Shown here one piece after another: positions 19,064 through 31,798 of a stretch of DNA of 64,000 nt; position 1 is the first letter of the stretch; each line of letters begins with the position of its first letter. Location: NCBI RefSeq assembly GCF_964355755.1, contig NC_092678.1:4744922-4808921 (forward strand), read 5' to 3'. The position numbers were made by a program, and so were the translations under genes. The DNA comes from Antedon mediterranea. Taxonomy: Eukaryota > Echinodermata > Crinoidea > Comatulida > Antedonidae. Below the pieces are notes generated by a model. That model was given only the letters and a program-made list of their open reading frames with translations, was not told the origin of the DNA and made no database searches.

Positions 19064-20113
19064 ATAGTCATAACAATTGATTGAAAAAAGACTAAAATAC
19101 ACATTTATTGTTAATACTGCATCTAGTAAAATGACAGTAAACACTGGAGTTCCTCAGGGATCCATATTGGGTCCATTATTATTTCTTATATTCATTAATG
19201 ATATTAGTCTAGCATGTAACCATGTAGACATGATTATGTATGCAGATGACACAAATGTGTTTTATAGTCACAATGATATTACTCAAGCTTTTGATACAAT
19301 GAACCAGGAGTTATCTATACTTTCGGACTGGTTTATTTCTAACAAATTAACGCTAAATGTAAACAAATCAAAATAATGTTATATTTAAGGCTAGAAATAA
19401 GTCAGCTGACACTACCTCACTAGAATTGAGGATGGGAAATGAATGTATAGTAAAAGCTACTGAAGTTAAATTTCTAGGCTTATTTCTGGATGAAACTTTA
19501 TAGTTTAATTTTCATGTAAATGAGGTAGCAAACAGTATTTCTAGAATAATTGGTGTCTTAAACAAAGTGAAGTCTATGTTATCAAGTAAAATCTGGTTAA
19601 CGGTATACAATGCACTTATATTACCTAGAATAACGTATGCTATCACAGTATGGGGTGCTACTTCTGCTACAAACTTAAACCGTATACATATTCTCCAGAA
19701 AAAAGCACTTGGAAATATTTGTCGTGTTCATTTTATGCATTTAGAAACAGGTCAAACTACTGTCCACAACTAAAACGCACCAAAGTCGGACAGCAATGTA
19801 TTTCCTACCAAGGAACACATATTTGGAACAATTTAACAGACTATATAAAACAATCCCCCACTTTAAGTTTGTTTAAACAGAGATTAAAGCAATATTATAA
19901 CAATAGAAATATTTAAGTTAAGTAAATCACATTATGTTATTTTGGTTTGTTCTTTTTGTTAGTACTAATTGTTTGATCTTTTTGTTAGGGTTACATGCTT
20001 AAAGCACTTGTGCTTATTTTGTATCCCATTCCATTATCTTATTATTTGTATTGTATTTGTATATGTTTTTATTTTGATTATGGAATAAAAATGTCGATGA
20101 ATTGAATTGAATT
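19064..20113 (+). pseudogene. LINE G, RT active site to 3' end
   Basis: Encodes NTGVPQGSILGPLLFLIFIN, MIMYADDTNVF (YADD active site), NKLTLNVNKSK, then in broken frames KFLGLFLDETL, NALILPRITYAITVWG and GTHIWNNLTDYIKQS to a stop at 19916. The 3' end finishes in GAATTGAATTGAATT, a short tandem tail typical of CR1/L2-group LINEs. 5' truncated; several frameshifts. Confidence 0.88.
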
Positions 20114-20199
20114 CACAAAATAGGTTGAAATCAGCCCACTCCCGTCTCAAGTTGCAGAGGTAAGTGCTAGAGCCCTAGATTTGGTGTACCTTTTCAGTT

Positions 20200-20775
20200 A
20201 CACTCAGACCAGGGGAGGAATTTTGAAAGTGAATTGTTCGCATGTTTATGTAAAGTCTTACAGATCCACAAGACCCGGACGACGAGGTAACGACCGCTGC
20301 CACAGATTGCTGGTGCGCTACGCGCCACAGTGAATTGCTCGACTGGTTTCACTCCAAACATGCTGATGCTGGACCGAGAGGTCAACTTATCAGCTGATTT
20401 TATGTTTGGAGAATGCAGGTCCACTGATGAGCAGGATGTAGTTGCAGATTTAGTGAAAGCAATCCGTGATGCCCATGGTGTCTCTAAGGAAACGCTAAAG
20501 CAAACTCAGAAGAGAATGAAACAGGACTATGTTCTCCTTATGTTCTTTGAGTACTAGAACGTCCTTACCAATGTGGGGACAAAGTCTACGTTCTTGACAA
20601 GGCTACCCCTCGGGGGAAAGTGCAAGAAGTTGTGTCCTCCCTGGAAGGGGCCCGGTATTGTTATTGAGGTTTTTAGTTCTTGTTTTTTGCAGGTGCAGCT
20701 GAGGAATAAGCTGTTCTAAATCATGACAAGCTGAAGCCCTGTTGGGATCGACAGCTTCCTAAATGGCTAATTGAT
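20200..20775 (+). pseudogene. Gypsy C integrase C-terminal fragment
   Basis: Encodes STGFTPNMLMLDREVNLSAD (integrase core end), VVADLVKAIRDAHGVSKETL, then in shifted frames GDKVYVLDKATPRGK and a GPGIVIEV GPY/F-type module to KPCWDRQLPKWL. Upstream part is rearranged and the 5' two thirds of the element are absent. Confidence 0.82.
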
Positions 20776-21627
20776 TTTAATTTACCTTCTTTTTCTTCAC
20801 CTACATGTGATGATGCGGGACCGTTGTATTGTTTATATCGCCAGCCCTGGCCTGTGCCCAAGGGATGATGAGTGATGGCAACGACGTCCTACCACTGGAT
20901 AGGAAGACGTGATTGGGATAAAGAGGCTCCGGCTATCAATCACCCATCAGCCCTCATCCACTGGCGTTGTGTGGTTAGTCTCGTCACTTTGTTTGGTGAA
21001 GAAGTGGTAAAGGAATGTGGTCGTCGGGCCGAGGAGTAGCCGGAAGTGAACCAGACTTCAACCGCAAAGCAGCAGACAAAGAGGAAAGCAGCCACCACCG
21101 GCACAGAACACAGAGAGCGACCAGCCAAGCGTGATGCCCCCCGCACCACATGTTGGAAAATCAGTGGCGACGCCATTGGTTGTGCAGAGGACATCGGCCT
21201 CGTTTGGTTCGGCATCCATCTCGGCCAGTTGCGGACAGATCTGCAACTATCTTGATGTGCGGACCTGTAGATGTGATTGGTGGGATTGCCCTGTTTGGCG
21301 ATCCGACCACGTACCCGACCGAACAGGAGATCTGCGAGTTGAAGAGGCATGGTTGTGCGGTGGGCTTGTGAGTGGCTCCTGGTTACTCGCCGACAACGGT
21401 CCGATTCGATATGCTTCTGGCCTTAGTCCGATCTCGAGAAGTTTGAGTAATTGGGAATTTGGGATTGGATCATTCGGCCTCACCCACTGACTGGCCAAGG
21501 CAGGATCAACTTCTGAAGAGGGTGTTGGGTCGTTGTTTGGACCTCGGCCACCATCGCCTGCTTACCTTGGAAATAGCGACTGCTCCTGGCAGACCACGCT
21601 TCTACGAAGGGTGTAGCAACTGCCTAA
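20776..21627. other. GC-richer stretch, likely end of gypsy C, no gene assigned
   Basis: Base composition is clearly richer in G and C than the surroundings. Overlapping frames of 60-136 codons occur on both strands, which is expected at this composition, and none has a recognisable motif. Its position right after an integrase end suggests the accessory or 3' part of the same element. Confidence 0.45.
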
Positions 21628-22830
21628 AAAATGCCAGTACCACATAACAAAGTTGTCATCATTGATGCTATGGCGCTATTATAAAACCCGAGACTTCCCA
21701 TCAATGCTACCTTTGCTGATTTAGCTTTGACGGTTTTAGATAAGGTCATAAAACATGCTTCACCTTTTTCAATTGTTTATTGGGTATGCAACACCTATCC
21801 ATCAGTATCTATCGAAAATGCTGAAAGAGATGAGAGAGTTAAATCAACTATAGGCAGTTTTGCAACTACAATATTCCAGTTCAATTCAAAGCAATTAAAA
21901 AAAGGCTCTGTGTGATGGACAATTTAAAGAATCATTGACAACTTTTTTATTGGAAGAATGGCGTCACAAGAGATATGCTTCAATACTTGGTCAGGTGACA
22001 GTTTATGCTACTTCCGGCTCAAAATGCTGTGTATTTTGGGCAGCTGATCTTCAAGTTCAAGGTAATTGTTTGCGGACACTAAGATCACCATGTAATGAGG
22101 TACCTGAATTAGAATATAACATGGGAGAAGCTGACCAACATCTCATTCTCCTTGCATACTACGCATCAAACCAGATGTCATATCAATTCAGTCACCTGAC
22201 ACTGATGTTATGGTTATGTCAACAGCTGGATGTGGCTGAGTGGATATCAACTTGTGTATTTGTTACTTACTTACTGGAGTGAGAGACAAAATCTGTTCAG
22301 TCAATGTCACAAGAATAGCCGAGAGCCTTGGAATGTCTGTGTGCAAAGCATTAATAGGACCTCATGTTTTCACGGGACAGCACCTGTGCTTCCAAAGGAA
22401 AGAGAAAGTCATCTGTACTCTGGTTGATACAGAATAACAGTACATTCTGCCAATGTAATGGCTTCTCTTAGTAAGACCTTAACTTCAACTGATGATTTGT
22501 TCAAGAAAATTAAAATCAGTAACAACATGTAGTGTAAACACTATGAGAACAATCATGTTTAGGCTACTTCAGGAACTTCCGATTCAGACAAACCACGAAA
22601 GAAGATATTGCGAGCTAATTACCAATCGTATAATCGACAATGCATACCCACATGCCCATGGGTTGATTGTAACAGGTTCTAGTATTGACATTGATTGGAT
22701 GGATATACAACCAGCTTCATCAGTTGTCCTATCAATGACTTGCTGTGGATGTAAAAGTGAATGTAAAATCAATAGGTGTAAGGTAACACCTTGCCATATT
22801 AACTATGGCAAGGGTTCATGCCTCACTCGC
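21628..22830 (+). pseudogene. Decayed XPG/PIN-like nuclease-fold gene
   Basis: Broken plus-strand frames read FADLALTVLDKVIKHASPFS and IENAERDERVKS, EVPELEYNMGEAD, a DTDVMVM motif, LLTGVRDK, VNVTRIAESLGMSVCKALIG, FTGQHLCFQRKEKVI, HAHGLIVTGSSIDIDWMDIQ and a Cys-rich end (CCGCKSECKINRCK). The E-A-D, DTDV and GxH.FTG...GKGK series is the pattern of a widespread animal repeat-associated protein family with an XPG/FEN1-like core (recognised from pattern, not searched). Stops and frameshifts abound, and the FTGCD motif is mutated. Confidence 0.55.
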
Positions 22831-22869
22831 TCCATGGTTCTGGTGGTAAAACGAGTTTTCTCGGATTAG

Positions 22870-24230
22870 GAATATAAACCGTAGGTCCAGTGTACACATC
22901 TGGCTCATGTGCACTTAAAAAACTTACATCTTTCGAGATGAGTAGGGAGTTACGCCAGTTTACTAGTATACACACTGACAACTCATCAAGAGAGCCCCTT
23001 GATTGTCAGACACTGCTTAGGATCACCCTCTATAAATAAGGTAAAATAAAAATTCCTTTGTGATGCAGCCAATGAACAATGCTAATTGTGATAATTAAGA
23101 TTACTATAATACAATTATCTATATTATAATATAACCCAAAGTGAACGTCGCTCATAGAGGGCATTCAGAGCCACCTCGTGGGTGTTGAGGATGGAGAGAC
23201 TGTTATGTTGATACTACCGCCGTATGAGCTAAGGTACCTTTTAGTTCCCCTTTATCCATTAGTCTATATTAGAACTGCGAATATGTACGAAAAATGTGTT
23301 TTTTATACAAATTTCTTTGCAACTGCCAAAATCTTCGGCCGTTTCCCCACTAGCAAATCAATCGAGCATGCAATATACAGCAACAATTAAGAGCACCACG
23401 GACATCAGGTCATCGCCGATCAAGCATGCAATTGGCGACCATGCACCATAAATCCTGAACCGGATGGAGGTATAGTAATCTCCTGCTTCGATTATTTATT
23501 AAAAAATATATAAGAAAATAAAATACCTCAATCAAATTACAATATTTATAAGTTTGAACAAACAAACCTTTTGTCTTCTAAGAATACAGTAAACCTATTC
23601 ACTTTATGAGCTTTCTTTACTAGGCCTGGGTAGGAGGCGCTTGAGTCCGGGATGCGATTTTATTTTTCGTAAATAAGTTGGGGATCCCTTATGTGAAAGA
23701 TAGTCAAACTACTTCCTAAATATAACTAAACCTAACCCTCTAAATAATTTCTCTCTCACTATAAAGTAAAAAGAAGTTGCTCATGGAATTCGAACACCAT
23801 ACATTGACCAAGTTCATAGCCTAAAATGCACTCGACTACACAGACGGCTCGACAGAAAGCAGTTGAATTTAATAGCGAATTGTAGCTCAATTCTTGCATC
23901 ACACCTTTATGGATAATGATGTTTATTTTGTGACGTTCCAACTCATATACGAAAAGAAATATCGCATCTGGGATTACCGAGCCACAAATGGTGCTCACCA
24001 TGGTTCAATTTAGATCGAACCCTGGTTACCAACAAGGGCGTATTCCGGTTCGGGTTCAGTTTCTACTGATCAGCGCTTAGAGGGGTTTTAAAACATAAAC
24101 ACTTTTAAATCCATGATATTATAATATAAATACTCTGCGTATTTGTTAGACTCTCACAATGACATGCCATATACACTTATTATCCATTTCTAGAACATGT
24201 ATTCACTTAATTTATCATGGTGCCTGTCCA
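22870..24230. other. No gene; AT-rich with one SINE-like segment
   Basis: No convincing frame. 23765-23860 on the minus strand holds a B-box-like GTGTTCGAATTCC and an A-box-like TGTAGTCGAGTGC about 50 bp upstream, as in tRNA-derived SINEs. Otherwise nothing recognised. Confidence 0.4.
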
Positions 24231-24314
24231 TTTATCATGGTGCGATCCATGTACTGTAAGTGCTACAAAGTCTAAACTACAACTGTTACTAGTAATAAAC
24301 ATAACATTCATTAC

Positions 24315-24500
24315 CTGCAAAAGCATCGAAATCTAAATCTCGTACCTCCTCAGATCAGGAATCTCATTCAAAGCATCGGCAGGATTAGCACCCACAGCTG
24401 ACTCATGCTCTAAAGCATCTACTGCCATCTTACGTGCCCAATCATATTTCTCCAGGTGTACACGTGTACTGTCGAGTACCTCCATATACGCCTCAGTATA
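24315..24500 (-). pseudogene. SUPT6H-like: SPT6 exon, fullest copy of the satellite source
   Basis: Minus strand encodes [40 protein letters not shown] and DALNEIPD, then after a one-base frame slip [12 protein letters not shown]. Acceptor GTTTACAG and donor CAG/GTAATG are intact. It retains the PADALNE part missing from the 13.2 and 38.0 kb copies. The slice complementary to 24363-24436 is the satellite monomer, shorter by one codon. Sits alone between the two large units, next to LINE A. Confidence 0.87.
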
Positions 24501-24649
24501 CTGTAAACGTTAATAAAAGGGTTCCATTATTTGATACATTTTTTTTGGCATCATTGTATGAATACTTCATTTCATTTATTTTATTGGCACAAACAGCCAC
24601 AACAGGTTGTGGCTGATCACAGGTGATCACATAACAGGTGATGACCACA

Positions 24650-24770
24650 TCAAAGTAGTTATGTCCATTTCCTAGGCAGAGGTTTAGGCATCTAAATTCG
24701 GCCATGACAACCATGCCAACTCGAGTCACCCCCTTGTGAAAATAAATAGTACCTTAATAATAATAATAAT
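24650..24770 (+). repeat. LINE A 3' end fragment with (TAA)n tail
   Basis: TTTCCTAGGCAGAGGTTTAG and CCATGCCAACTCGAGTC match, in inverse orientation, 25198-25250 at the 3' end of the minus-strand LINE A. It ends in TAATAATAATAATAAT. A 5'-truncated insertion of the same family on the other strand. Confidence 0.65.
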
Positions 24771-25190
24771 ATCCTGGATTTATATAGGGCCTAATGTTGT
24801 GAAACCTCTAATCGCTAAAGATTATTACCCCAGTCATTGTTTGGATCAAACACCTATAACAACATACTCCCATAATGCAGCTAGTAATCAGCGCAACCTT
24901 AGTCACTTTATAATGTCATGAGGTAATTTCCCGATTGATCGTAATCAAAACGGTACTGGGTTTGGTCTACTAGCGTTCCTGCTCCCAACCAGTACATCCA
25001 TTCATAGAAGCCTTTGAAAAAAAAGTTATAAGCAATGACATCTTCATTTTCCCACAATCATCATGTTGATATCACGGAACTATTTGGTGTGGTGGCAGTA
25101 TTTACAGCTGATTTATTTCTTATATTATTTCATTTTATTTTTTAATTTTTATTATTATTTTTCTTTTATGCTTTTTATTTATTTTTACAA
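24771..25190. other. No gene; AT-rich
   Basis: Low-complexity T-rich stretch at 25110-25190, on the LINE A minus strand part of its 3' untranslated tail. Nothing coding. Confidence 0.4.
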
Positions 25191-25194
25191 GGGT

Positions 25195-26795
25195 CAGGCA
25201 GATTCGAGTTGGCGTGGTTGTCATCTAAACCTCTGCCTAGGAAATGGAATATTTATAGTATGATTTTGTTGTGATGGTCTTCACAATCCTCATTCCACTC
25301 TCTCACATTGCATGGTAAGAAGGGCCAAATCTGGTAATTAGTTCTGTGGGAATTGGATGAGAACTGGTTGGGATGTGAAGCCCTTTTTATTTTTAGAGCC
25401 AGTCGCTTCAAGGGGTCAAAAACAGAGTTGATAAAAAGCTGCTGGTTGCTGTACTTAGAGAAGAAACAATGTCTAGCTTCCTTTCTCCTGCTCTGTAGTG
25501 AGTTCCATTTCAGTTCCTCCATCATGTTATTAACCCTTGAGGTTCTGCAAAACCTCCTAGTGACCCCATCTAGCTGCAATTCGTTGGATCTTCTCAAGAC
25601 AAGTTATGTTGATTTGTGTGTACTGTGTGGGGATCCCATACAGTTAAAGCGTACTCCATTCTAGGTCATACTAGAGCTTTGTAGACTGCTTTCACCTTCT
25701 TAGAGCCATTTAAGATTCCTTTTTAAGAATCCCAGAGCCTGGTTTCCAGCTTGGCAGACATTTGTGATGTGCTGGTTCCACACGCAATTTAGATCATTAG
25801 ATATGGTGACACCGAGGTACTTGATGTTATCCACCTGCTTGATAACATGTCCATGCAAAGAATACAATATGGATGTAGGACCTTTCTTTCTAGATATGAT
25901 CACGGCACTTATCTGGATGGAATTCCATCTCCCACATCTTCCTATTCAGCCAATTTGTAAATATCAGCTTGGAGACGGTTGTATCTCATCTCTTCTTGAT
26001 GTGCTTTCTCAATGTATAAGTGTATCATCGCCAAATAATCTGGTAGTGAACTTTAGGCAGGTCATTGATAAGAAGAGCCGATCATTGTGCTACACCAGAT
26101 AATACAGGAATGTATGAGTACTTTGTCCCGTTCATTACAACAGCTTGTGTCCTCTCTGAGAAATTTTTCAATACATCTTGAAGTCTTACCACAGACACCA
26201 TTTCTTCTAAGCTTGTGTATCAGGAGTGGGTGGCACACTTTATCAAAAGCTTTTGAAAAGTCAAATACAAGAACATCCTGACGTTTACCTTTCTCTGCAA
26301 TTTCAGTGAGCTCGTCAAGTTAAGTCTCGGTAGATCTGTCACCGCGATATCCAAGTTGCTCATCTTTTAGGATGTTGTGCTGGTCACTATGAGACATCAG
26401 ATTAGTAACGATGATGTGTTCCATAATTTTACAAGAGATACTGGTCAATGGTCTGTAGTTAGATGCTTTGTATCGCTCACCTTTTTTAAATACTGATGTT
26501 GATGTCAGGGCACTCTGACCAGCCCAACCTTTCATTATTAAGACACCGTTCAAGTTCATCCTCGTCAAAACTCTCAGGATCACTGAATACAGATTGGAAT
26601 TGGTTATTAAGTATGTTGGCTGGCTTTTCAGGATCAGTCACTAGTCTACCATTATGTTTCAAGTTATAAACACCAACATTTCTTTTGATTAGTTTCCGTA
26701 ACTTCTTGTTTGGCACAATTTTTTCATCAGATGATCTTTTCTCAGTAACTGTCCAGTATTGACATCTCGGTGAGCGTTGTATCTCCCTTTTTAAT
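25195..26795 (-). pseudogene. LINE A, reverse transcriptase to 3' end
   Basis: Minus strand, from 26795 down: the same RT start as in unit 1, then beyond the point where unit 1 is cut: GQRTQAV-type and Leu-rich segments (26100-26330), IKYLGVTISNDLNCVWNQHI with NQALGFLKRNLK (about 25700-25850), and the C-terminal LQLDGVTRRFCRTSRVNNMM and SLQSRRKEARHCFFSK (25250-25600). These are the ordered C-terminal motifs of CR1/jockey LINEs. Frames are shifted in at least four places. A deletion of the RT active-site segment is likely, since no YxDD is seen. Confidence 0.85.
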
Positions 26796-26951
26796 TGTCA
26801 TATGGGTGGAAGGGTAGGAGGCAATTTACAATAAGCAAACACAACAACGTGGTTCGTTTCTAGTCGGCCATGTTACATCCGTGTACTTTTATTCGTGTAT
26901 CATTATTAGACATAGAGGGCGGTGTATCGGTAATATATATTATCATGACAT
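26796..26951. mobile_element. MITE, unit 2 copy
   Basis: Same insertion as 5131-5286 with TAAT flanks; inherited through the duplication. Confidence 0.75.
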
Positions 26952-26955
26952 TAAT

Positions 26956-27804
26956 GACTTATAGTTAAAGCTTGCAGAAACAAAGTCAAGAGGGAAATCA
27001 TTAAAGCTAAAGTAAAATTTAATGCTGATAGAGTTAGACACCTGCAAAAAACTGACCCAGGTAAATGGCACCAACAGGTCAGAGTTATGACAAACACTAA
27101 GAAAATTGATCTCAATATACCAGTTCCTGAAATTTCTCCTTTGGATCATAAATCCTTTGCTAATGTCATCAATGAATTGTTTACTAACATTAGTGCTCAC
27201 ATCCCTATTCTAAATAAAACTCAATTCCCCGCATTCCTTTTCTCTGACAAACCTGCAACTAAACTTTTTCCTTGGGATATTAAAAAAAATAAAGATCTGT
27301 CAAAGAAAACAAGGCCTGCAGACCAGATTTGGTCCCGCCCAAAATTGTTAAATTATTTGCCATGGAGTTTAGTGAACCACTTTGTGATATACTCAACTGT
27401 TCTTTTTCTGAAAAAGTGGAAAAGGCAGTTGTAGTGGAAAAAGGCAGTTGTAGTCCTTGTGCCCAAGGTTCAGCCTCCTACTATTGACTATTGACAAACT
27501 CAGACCTATCTCCATTACTTCTGTGTTTGCCAAAGGAGCTGAGGAGTTTATCACTGACTGGATCTTGCAAAATATAAGTACAAAAATCGATGTTAACCAG
27601 TTTGGAAATGTTAATCTACTGCTCATTACCTGACCAACTTGGTGCATTATCTCTGTCAAGGTGCTGAGAATAAGCACAATGTTGGTACCATGGTTCTTAC
27701 TGATTTCTCGAAGGCCTTTGATCTTATCGACCATACCATCCTTGTTAGTAAGATCATTGATTTACTAATAGCCCTATACCCTACTTCATTAAATTATTAA
27801 ATTC
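26956..27804 (+). pseudogene. LINE B fragment, unit 2 copy
   Basis: Near-identical to 5291-6140, sharing the same frameshifts and the 8-base loss in the VKGLST region. In this copy the ATG-led frame starts at 27087 because one base is missing upstream. Confidence 0.82.
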
Positions 27805-27931
27805 TTAATTATTTCCCCAGCGAGCTTGCGATTGCTCTTCCCTTCTTTGTTTTTGTTTATTTTATTAATTTTTTATATATATATATTTACTATGACATGT
27901 TTTTTACCTGCAATTTGGCTCTTACCCACGA

Positions 27932-28344
27932 ATGTTGGAAGAATTTCATCTGGTTGTGGAATAGGTATTACATAAAATTTCTTTTTGAACAACCAAAAAT
28001 AGTATAAGCGAACTTACAGTACGTTTCGAAACCTATCAGGTTTCATTCTCAACTGGCGTTTCATCGTCTAGCGTTGTTAGAGTCGATCAACATCAGAAAA
28101 CATGGAAAAATCATGAACAGAGATGAAGGAGCCCACGAATTGTCACACATTTATGATCAACTATTGGAGAAGGGGGCACGTCCTTTTGGACCTATTGGTG
28201 GCGCTATACCAACTCATCGTCGTCATGGGATTAACAACGCTAGACGATGAAACGCCAGTTGAGAATGAAACCTGATAGGTTTCGAAACGTACTGTAAGTT
28301 CACTTATACTATTTTTGGTTGTTCAAAAAGAAATTTTATGTAAT
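27932..28344. mobile_element. Foldback insertion, unit 2 copy
   Basis: Same 413-bp inverted-arm insertion and TCTTACCCACGA flanks as at 6268-6680. Confidence 0.8.
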
Positions 28345-28356
28345 TCTTACCCACGA

Positions 28357-29364
28357 GTTGTAATTTTGGTCGATTTTTGATATTTGAAATAAAAGTGAAT
28401 AACTTATACTTATTTTCCCAGATATAGTCTGTTCTCCCTCTTGATCTCCTTGTGTGTGTCAATATCCAAGGAGCAAGGTGTTTGGCTCTTGATAGTTTCC
28501 GTGGGATACAAATATTCACAGCCTCTTATAGCCAGATGTAAACTCTTTCCAGATATCTTCAGGATTGCTTTCCTGTTCATCATACTTGGATACCAAATGG
28601 TCAGACAGTTGTTTCATTGAGGTGCGAAAAGAGTCCCAATCAGCCTTTGTGTACAAGAACAATGCTTGCTGTGGTTGTTTGGTCCTTTTGGCATAGCTAT
28701 TGGCCTCTAAGTACACAATGTCATGGTCAGAAATTCCTGGTAACACTCTTCAGATGTTGTTGGGAAGGTTAGTCAGATTGTTCGATTCTCTGGTGGGAAT
28801 TTTTTGGACGGATTCTTGAAAGTGATTAATGCTCTTTTCACCTGACTTGTCAGGACAATAATAAGAGCAAACAAGAAGACTCCACTGTCCCTTGAGTTGA
28901 ATTCTGACCATAAAACTTCACATTCTGTAAACAGACTTGGTTCATCATTGCATGGCAGATTATCAGCAATTGCAATAACGACTCCTCCACCTTGTCTGTT
29001 CTCTACGATATACCTTGTAGTTATGTGTAGTTTAATAAATAGTGTAATCAAGGTGGGTCTCACAAACAATGATAACATCAGGCCTAGTACTCAGAATGGT
29101 GTTATGTAAAAGGTGGACTTCATTTGTAACAGACTGAATATTGATATTTAGGAACCGGAGGGGCCACTTGTTTCTCACTTGCCTGCTGGATTTGGTTGGT
29201 GTTGATGAATGTATAGGTTTGAATTCATTCTCATCCATTGTGGATGTGCTGGTATCTGTCGAATGTACAAACTTTGTGCAAGTCAAATACACATCGCTAC
29301 TGCTGTTATTACCACAGACCAAGCAGTACCAACTATAATGTCAGTATCGCCTAAATGTTGAAAC
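28357..29364 (-). pseudogene. LINE A endonuclease region, unit 2 copy
   Basis: Same broken frames as 6693-7700, including GISDHDIVYLEA and GGGVVIAIADN. Confidence 0.85.
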
Positions 29365-29534
29365 GACTTGATGTTGACATCTTGGCATTCAATGTGGAAC
29401 CAATGTCTGCATGTTTCACATGCAATAGCTCTTCTGTTCCAACCAATAGACATTAGTGCATTACATCTTGTAATAGCTGTAAAGGATTACTTTAAATACT
29501 AATTAATGACCAATGGTAGTTTTATTAAACCTAC

Positions 29535-29667
29535 CTTCACTAAAATCTGTGTTTTTAACATGTTTTTCACTATTTCTTTTGTTGGAGTGAATCCCATCAA
29601 TTTATTATCAAGATGCACTTTGAGACTGATTGCTTGACCTGGGCAGACCTTTGAGATGACTCCATAC
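29535..29667 (-). pseudogene. SUPT6H-like: SPT6 S1 exon, unit 2 copy
   Basis: Same exon and splice borders as 7871-8003; one codon near the 3' end differs (KTQI for KTQM). Confidence 0.82.
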
Positions 29668-29793
29668 CTACACAAAATAAAATTAATAAAATTAGAAACA
29701 TGACAAAGAAAAACACACTTTACATGGATACTGCACAACGTCTAAGGGAAGATCAATATCCGAGTTGGAGATGCTCGGTAGACCATATTTTTT

Positions 29794-30720
29794 CCTCTCA
29801 TATTACAATAATGAGCGGAGAGATCTAAAAGGACAGAAACAGGCAAGAGTAACGAAGGAGCAGAGAAGTACACGAGCCATTAACAAAGTCAGAAAAGAAA
29901 TCTACAAAGTAAAAAAGATGCCTGGATAGAAAGACAGTGATGCACAATAGATCAAAGTATTGCAACCAACAACACCAGGAAAGTCATTAAGAATGAGAAC
30001 TAAATCACAGCAAGCAAGACCTGCCACAGCAATCAAAGAAAAGGATGGACACTTACTTACAGAATCAAAGGCAACTGTTGATAAGTGGAAAGAATACTGT
30101 ATCGAACTATGTGATAAGCACAGATCCTGCTGTCAAACAGATTATGAAGAGGAGGAGCCACCCATACTGAAAACAGAGGATAAGAATGCAATAAAAGGCT
30201 TGAAAATAAGGAAGTCTGCCAAAGCAGATAACATCTCTGCGGAACTTCTACAGAATAGAGGTGAAGCTGCGGTTGCCAACACAGTGGACAAAACCCATAG
30301 TAATACCTCTTCCAAAAAATGGAAATCTTCGCCAATGTAATAACTACCGCCTCATCAGTCATTCAAGAAAGGTGCTTCTCCACATCCTATTACACCGCCT
30401 TAAACCTCAAGTCAAATCTATTCTCGCAGAAGGATTTCGTGCTAGAAGAAGCACAACTGAACAAATCTTTAATCAGAAGTGAGATAACTATATGGCCATT
30501 GGAGTCCACAAACATCTCCTTGAAATTGTGAAAGAGCGCAAACTTTCCTGGTTTGACCACTCCACAAGAGCAACATCAAGTCTAGCACAAACCATCGCAG
30601 AATGACTTGGATGGATAAAACTACGATATTGACAAACATGTCATTCTACCAAAGACCGTCAAAAAGGAAGGAGTTGGTGCACCGTACCTCATCTGCTTCT
30701 ACGTCACAAGACAACTAGAC
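29794..30720 (+). pseudogene. LINE D, unit 2 copy
   Basis: Collinear with 8130-9062 with scattered substitutions and a small deletion near 30650. Confidence 0.82.
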
Positions 30721-30791
30721 CAAGACCTGCAATATTAATTGATGTAGATACTTTGCACAAATACTTGTTAAATAAGTAATGTCTTAAGTAC

Positions 30792-30939
30792 CTCACTTAG
30801 TTCTAAAAAGTCATCCTGTAAACAGAATGGACACTGCCACAGACCACTATCAACTTTATGCACTGAATTGGCATTATCAAGTTTCTCACCATGTGGATGT
30901 CCACGAGCAATTTGTATTACTTGCTCTACCACCAATTTT
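30792..30939 (-). pseudogene. SUPT6H-like: SPT6 CPFC exon, unit 2 copy
   Basis: Encodes the same open SGLWQCPFCLQDDFLELSE exon as 9131-9278, with the same splice borders. Confidence 0.85.
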
Positions 30940-31144
30940 CTTGCAAACAAATACAATTTCTTCAGTTTCCAGTTCAATAGAGGATGATAAGTAAACTCTC
31001 GTAATAAAAAAAAACAGTTTTATTTACCTATTGACCTTCTAAAACACGAAAAACATTTAATTTTATGAGAACCACTTCAATTAAACATTGAATAATCATC
31101 TTTTGTATTGTAGTTATTGTAAATATAGCCAAGATTGTGAGTAC

Positions 31145-31424
31145 CTGCCTTGTATGGGATCCCTGAAATGTTACTTGAATCAGCGAGGTAAAGCGTTGAG
31201 TAAACTATTATCTGTTGCCGGTAGTGATAACTGTCTGGCATTAGTGTTACGTATTCCATCCTTGGTTTAAATTGAGGCTGGTATGCCAAGGCTAACTTTC
31301 GGGAAAAAAAGTTTTGTTTTCTTTCTTTTTCTAAAAGTTTACAGACATCATGTTTGCCACCTTCTGCAGTAATGAAGCATTTGTGCATTAAAACATCACA
31401 AGCAAATATTGGTTGAATTTTCAC
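31145..31424 (-). other. Unidentified exon-like frame, better-preserved copy
   Basis: Open minus-strand frame of 115 codons with its surroundings; exon part starts after TTTTTAAAAG and ends at GTACTCAC. Contains several Cys and an aromatic-rich YVTLMPDSYHYRQQ stretch. No signal peptide or known motif seen. One base change relative to unit 1 keeps it open. Confidence 0.42.
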
Positions 31425-31798
31425 CTTTTAAAAAACCAATAAAGTTATATATTAAGCAATGACATTAGTGTGATATAGAAATAGCTTTAAATAACAAAAG
31501 GAAAAAAAATAAACATGACAAAGAAAAACACACTGATTACGTGGACACTGCACAACGTGCTAAAGAAGATTAGTTTTAATTCTAAATCTAAATATATATT
31601 GTTAACAATAATTGGGAAAATAATTGCATCGTCCTGGCAAAGGAAAGAGGGTAATCGGTAACTCAGTTGTTATTGCAAGGATGTTTTCAGATTTCGAAGT
31701 GAAAAAATCTATAGTATTTGTTACGTTTAATGAAGTTTATACTACTGATTAGATATCCTAAAAAAAAAACTAACTGCACCCATATCAGGTTACCTGAC

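Noticed and set aside
18859-19104. 81-codon minus-strand frame with a hydrophobic start as a secreted protein gene
   Set aside because: Part of a repeat; the second copy at 44925-45045 does not preserve the frame, and no family match was seen.
20940-21350. 136-codon minus-strand frame
   Set aside because: In GC-rich sequence with overlapping frames on all strands, no motif, and antisense to a likely gypsy tail.
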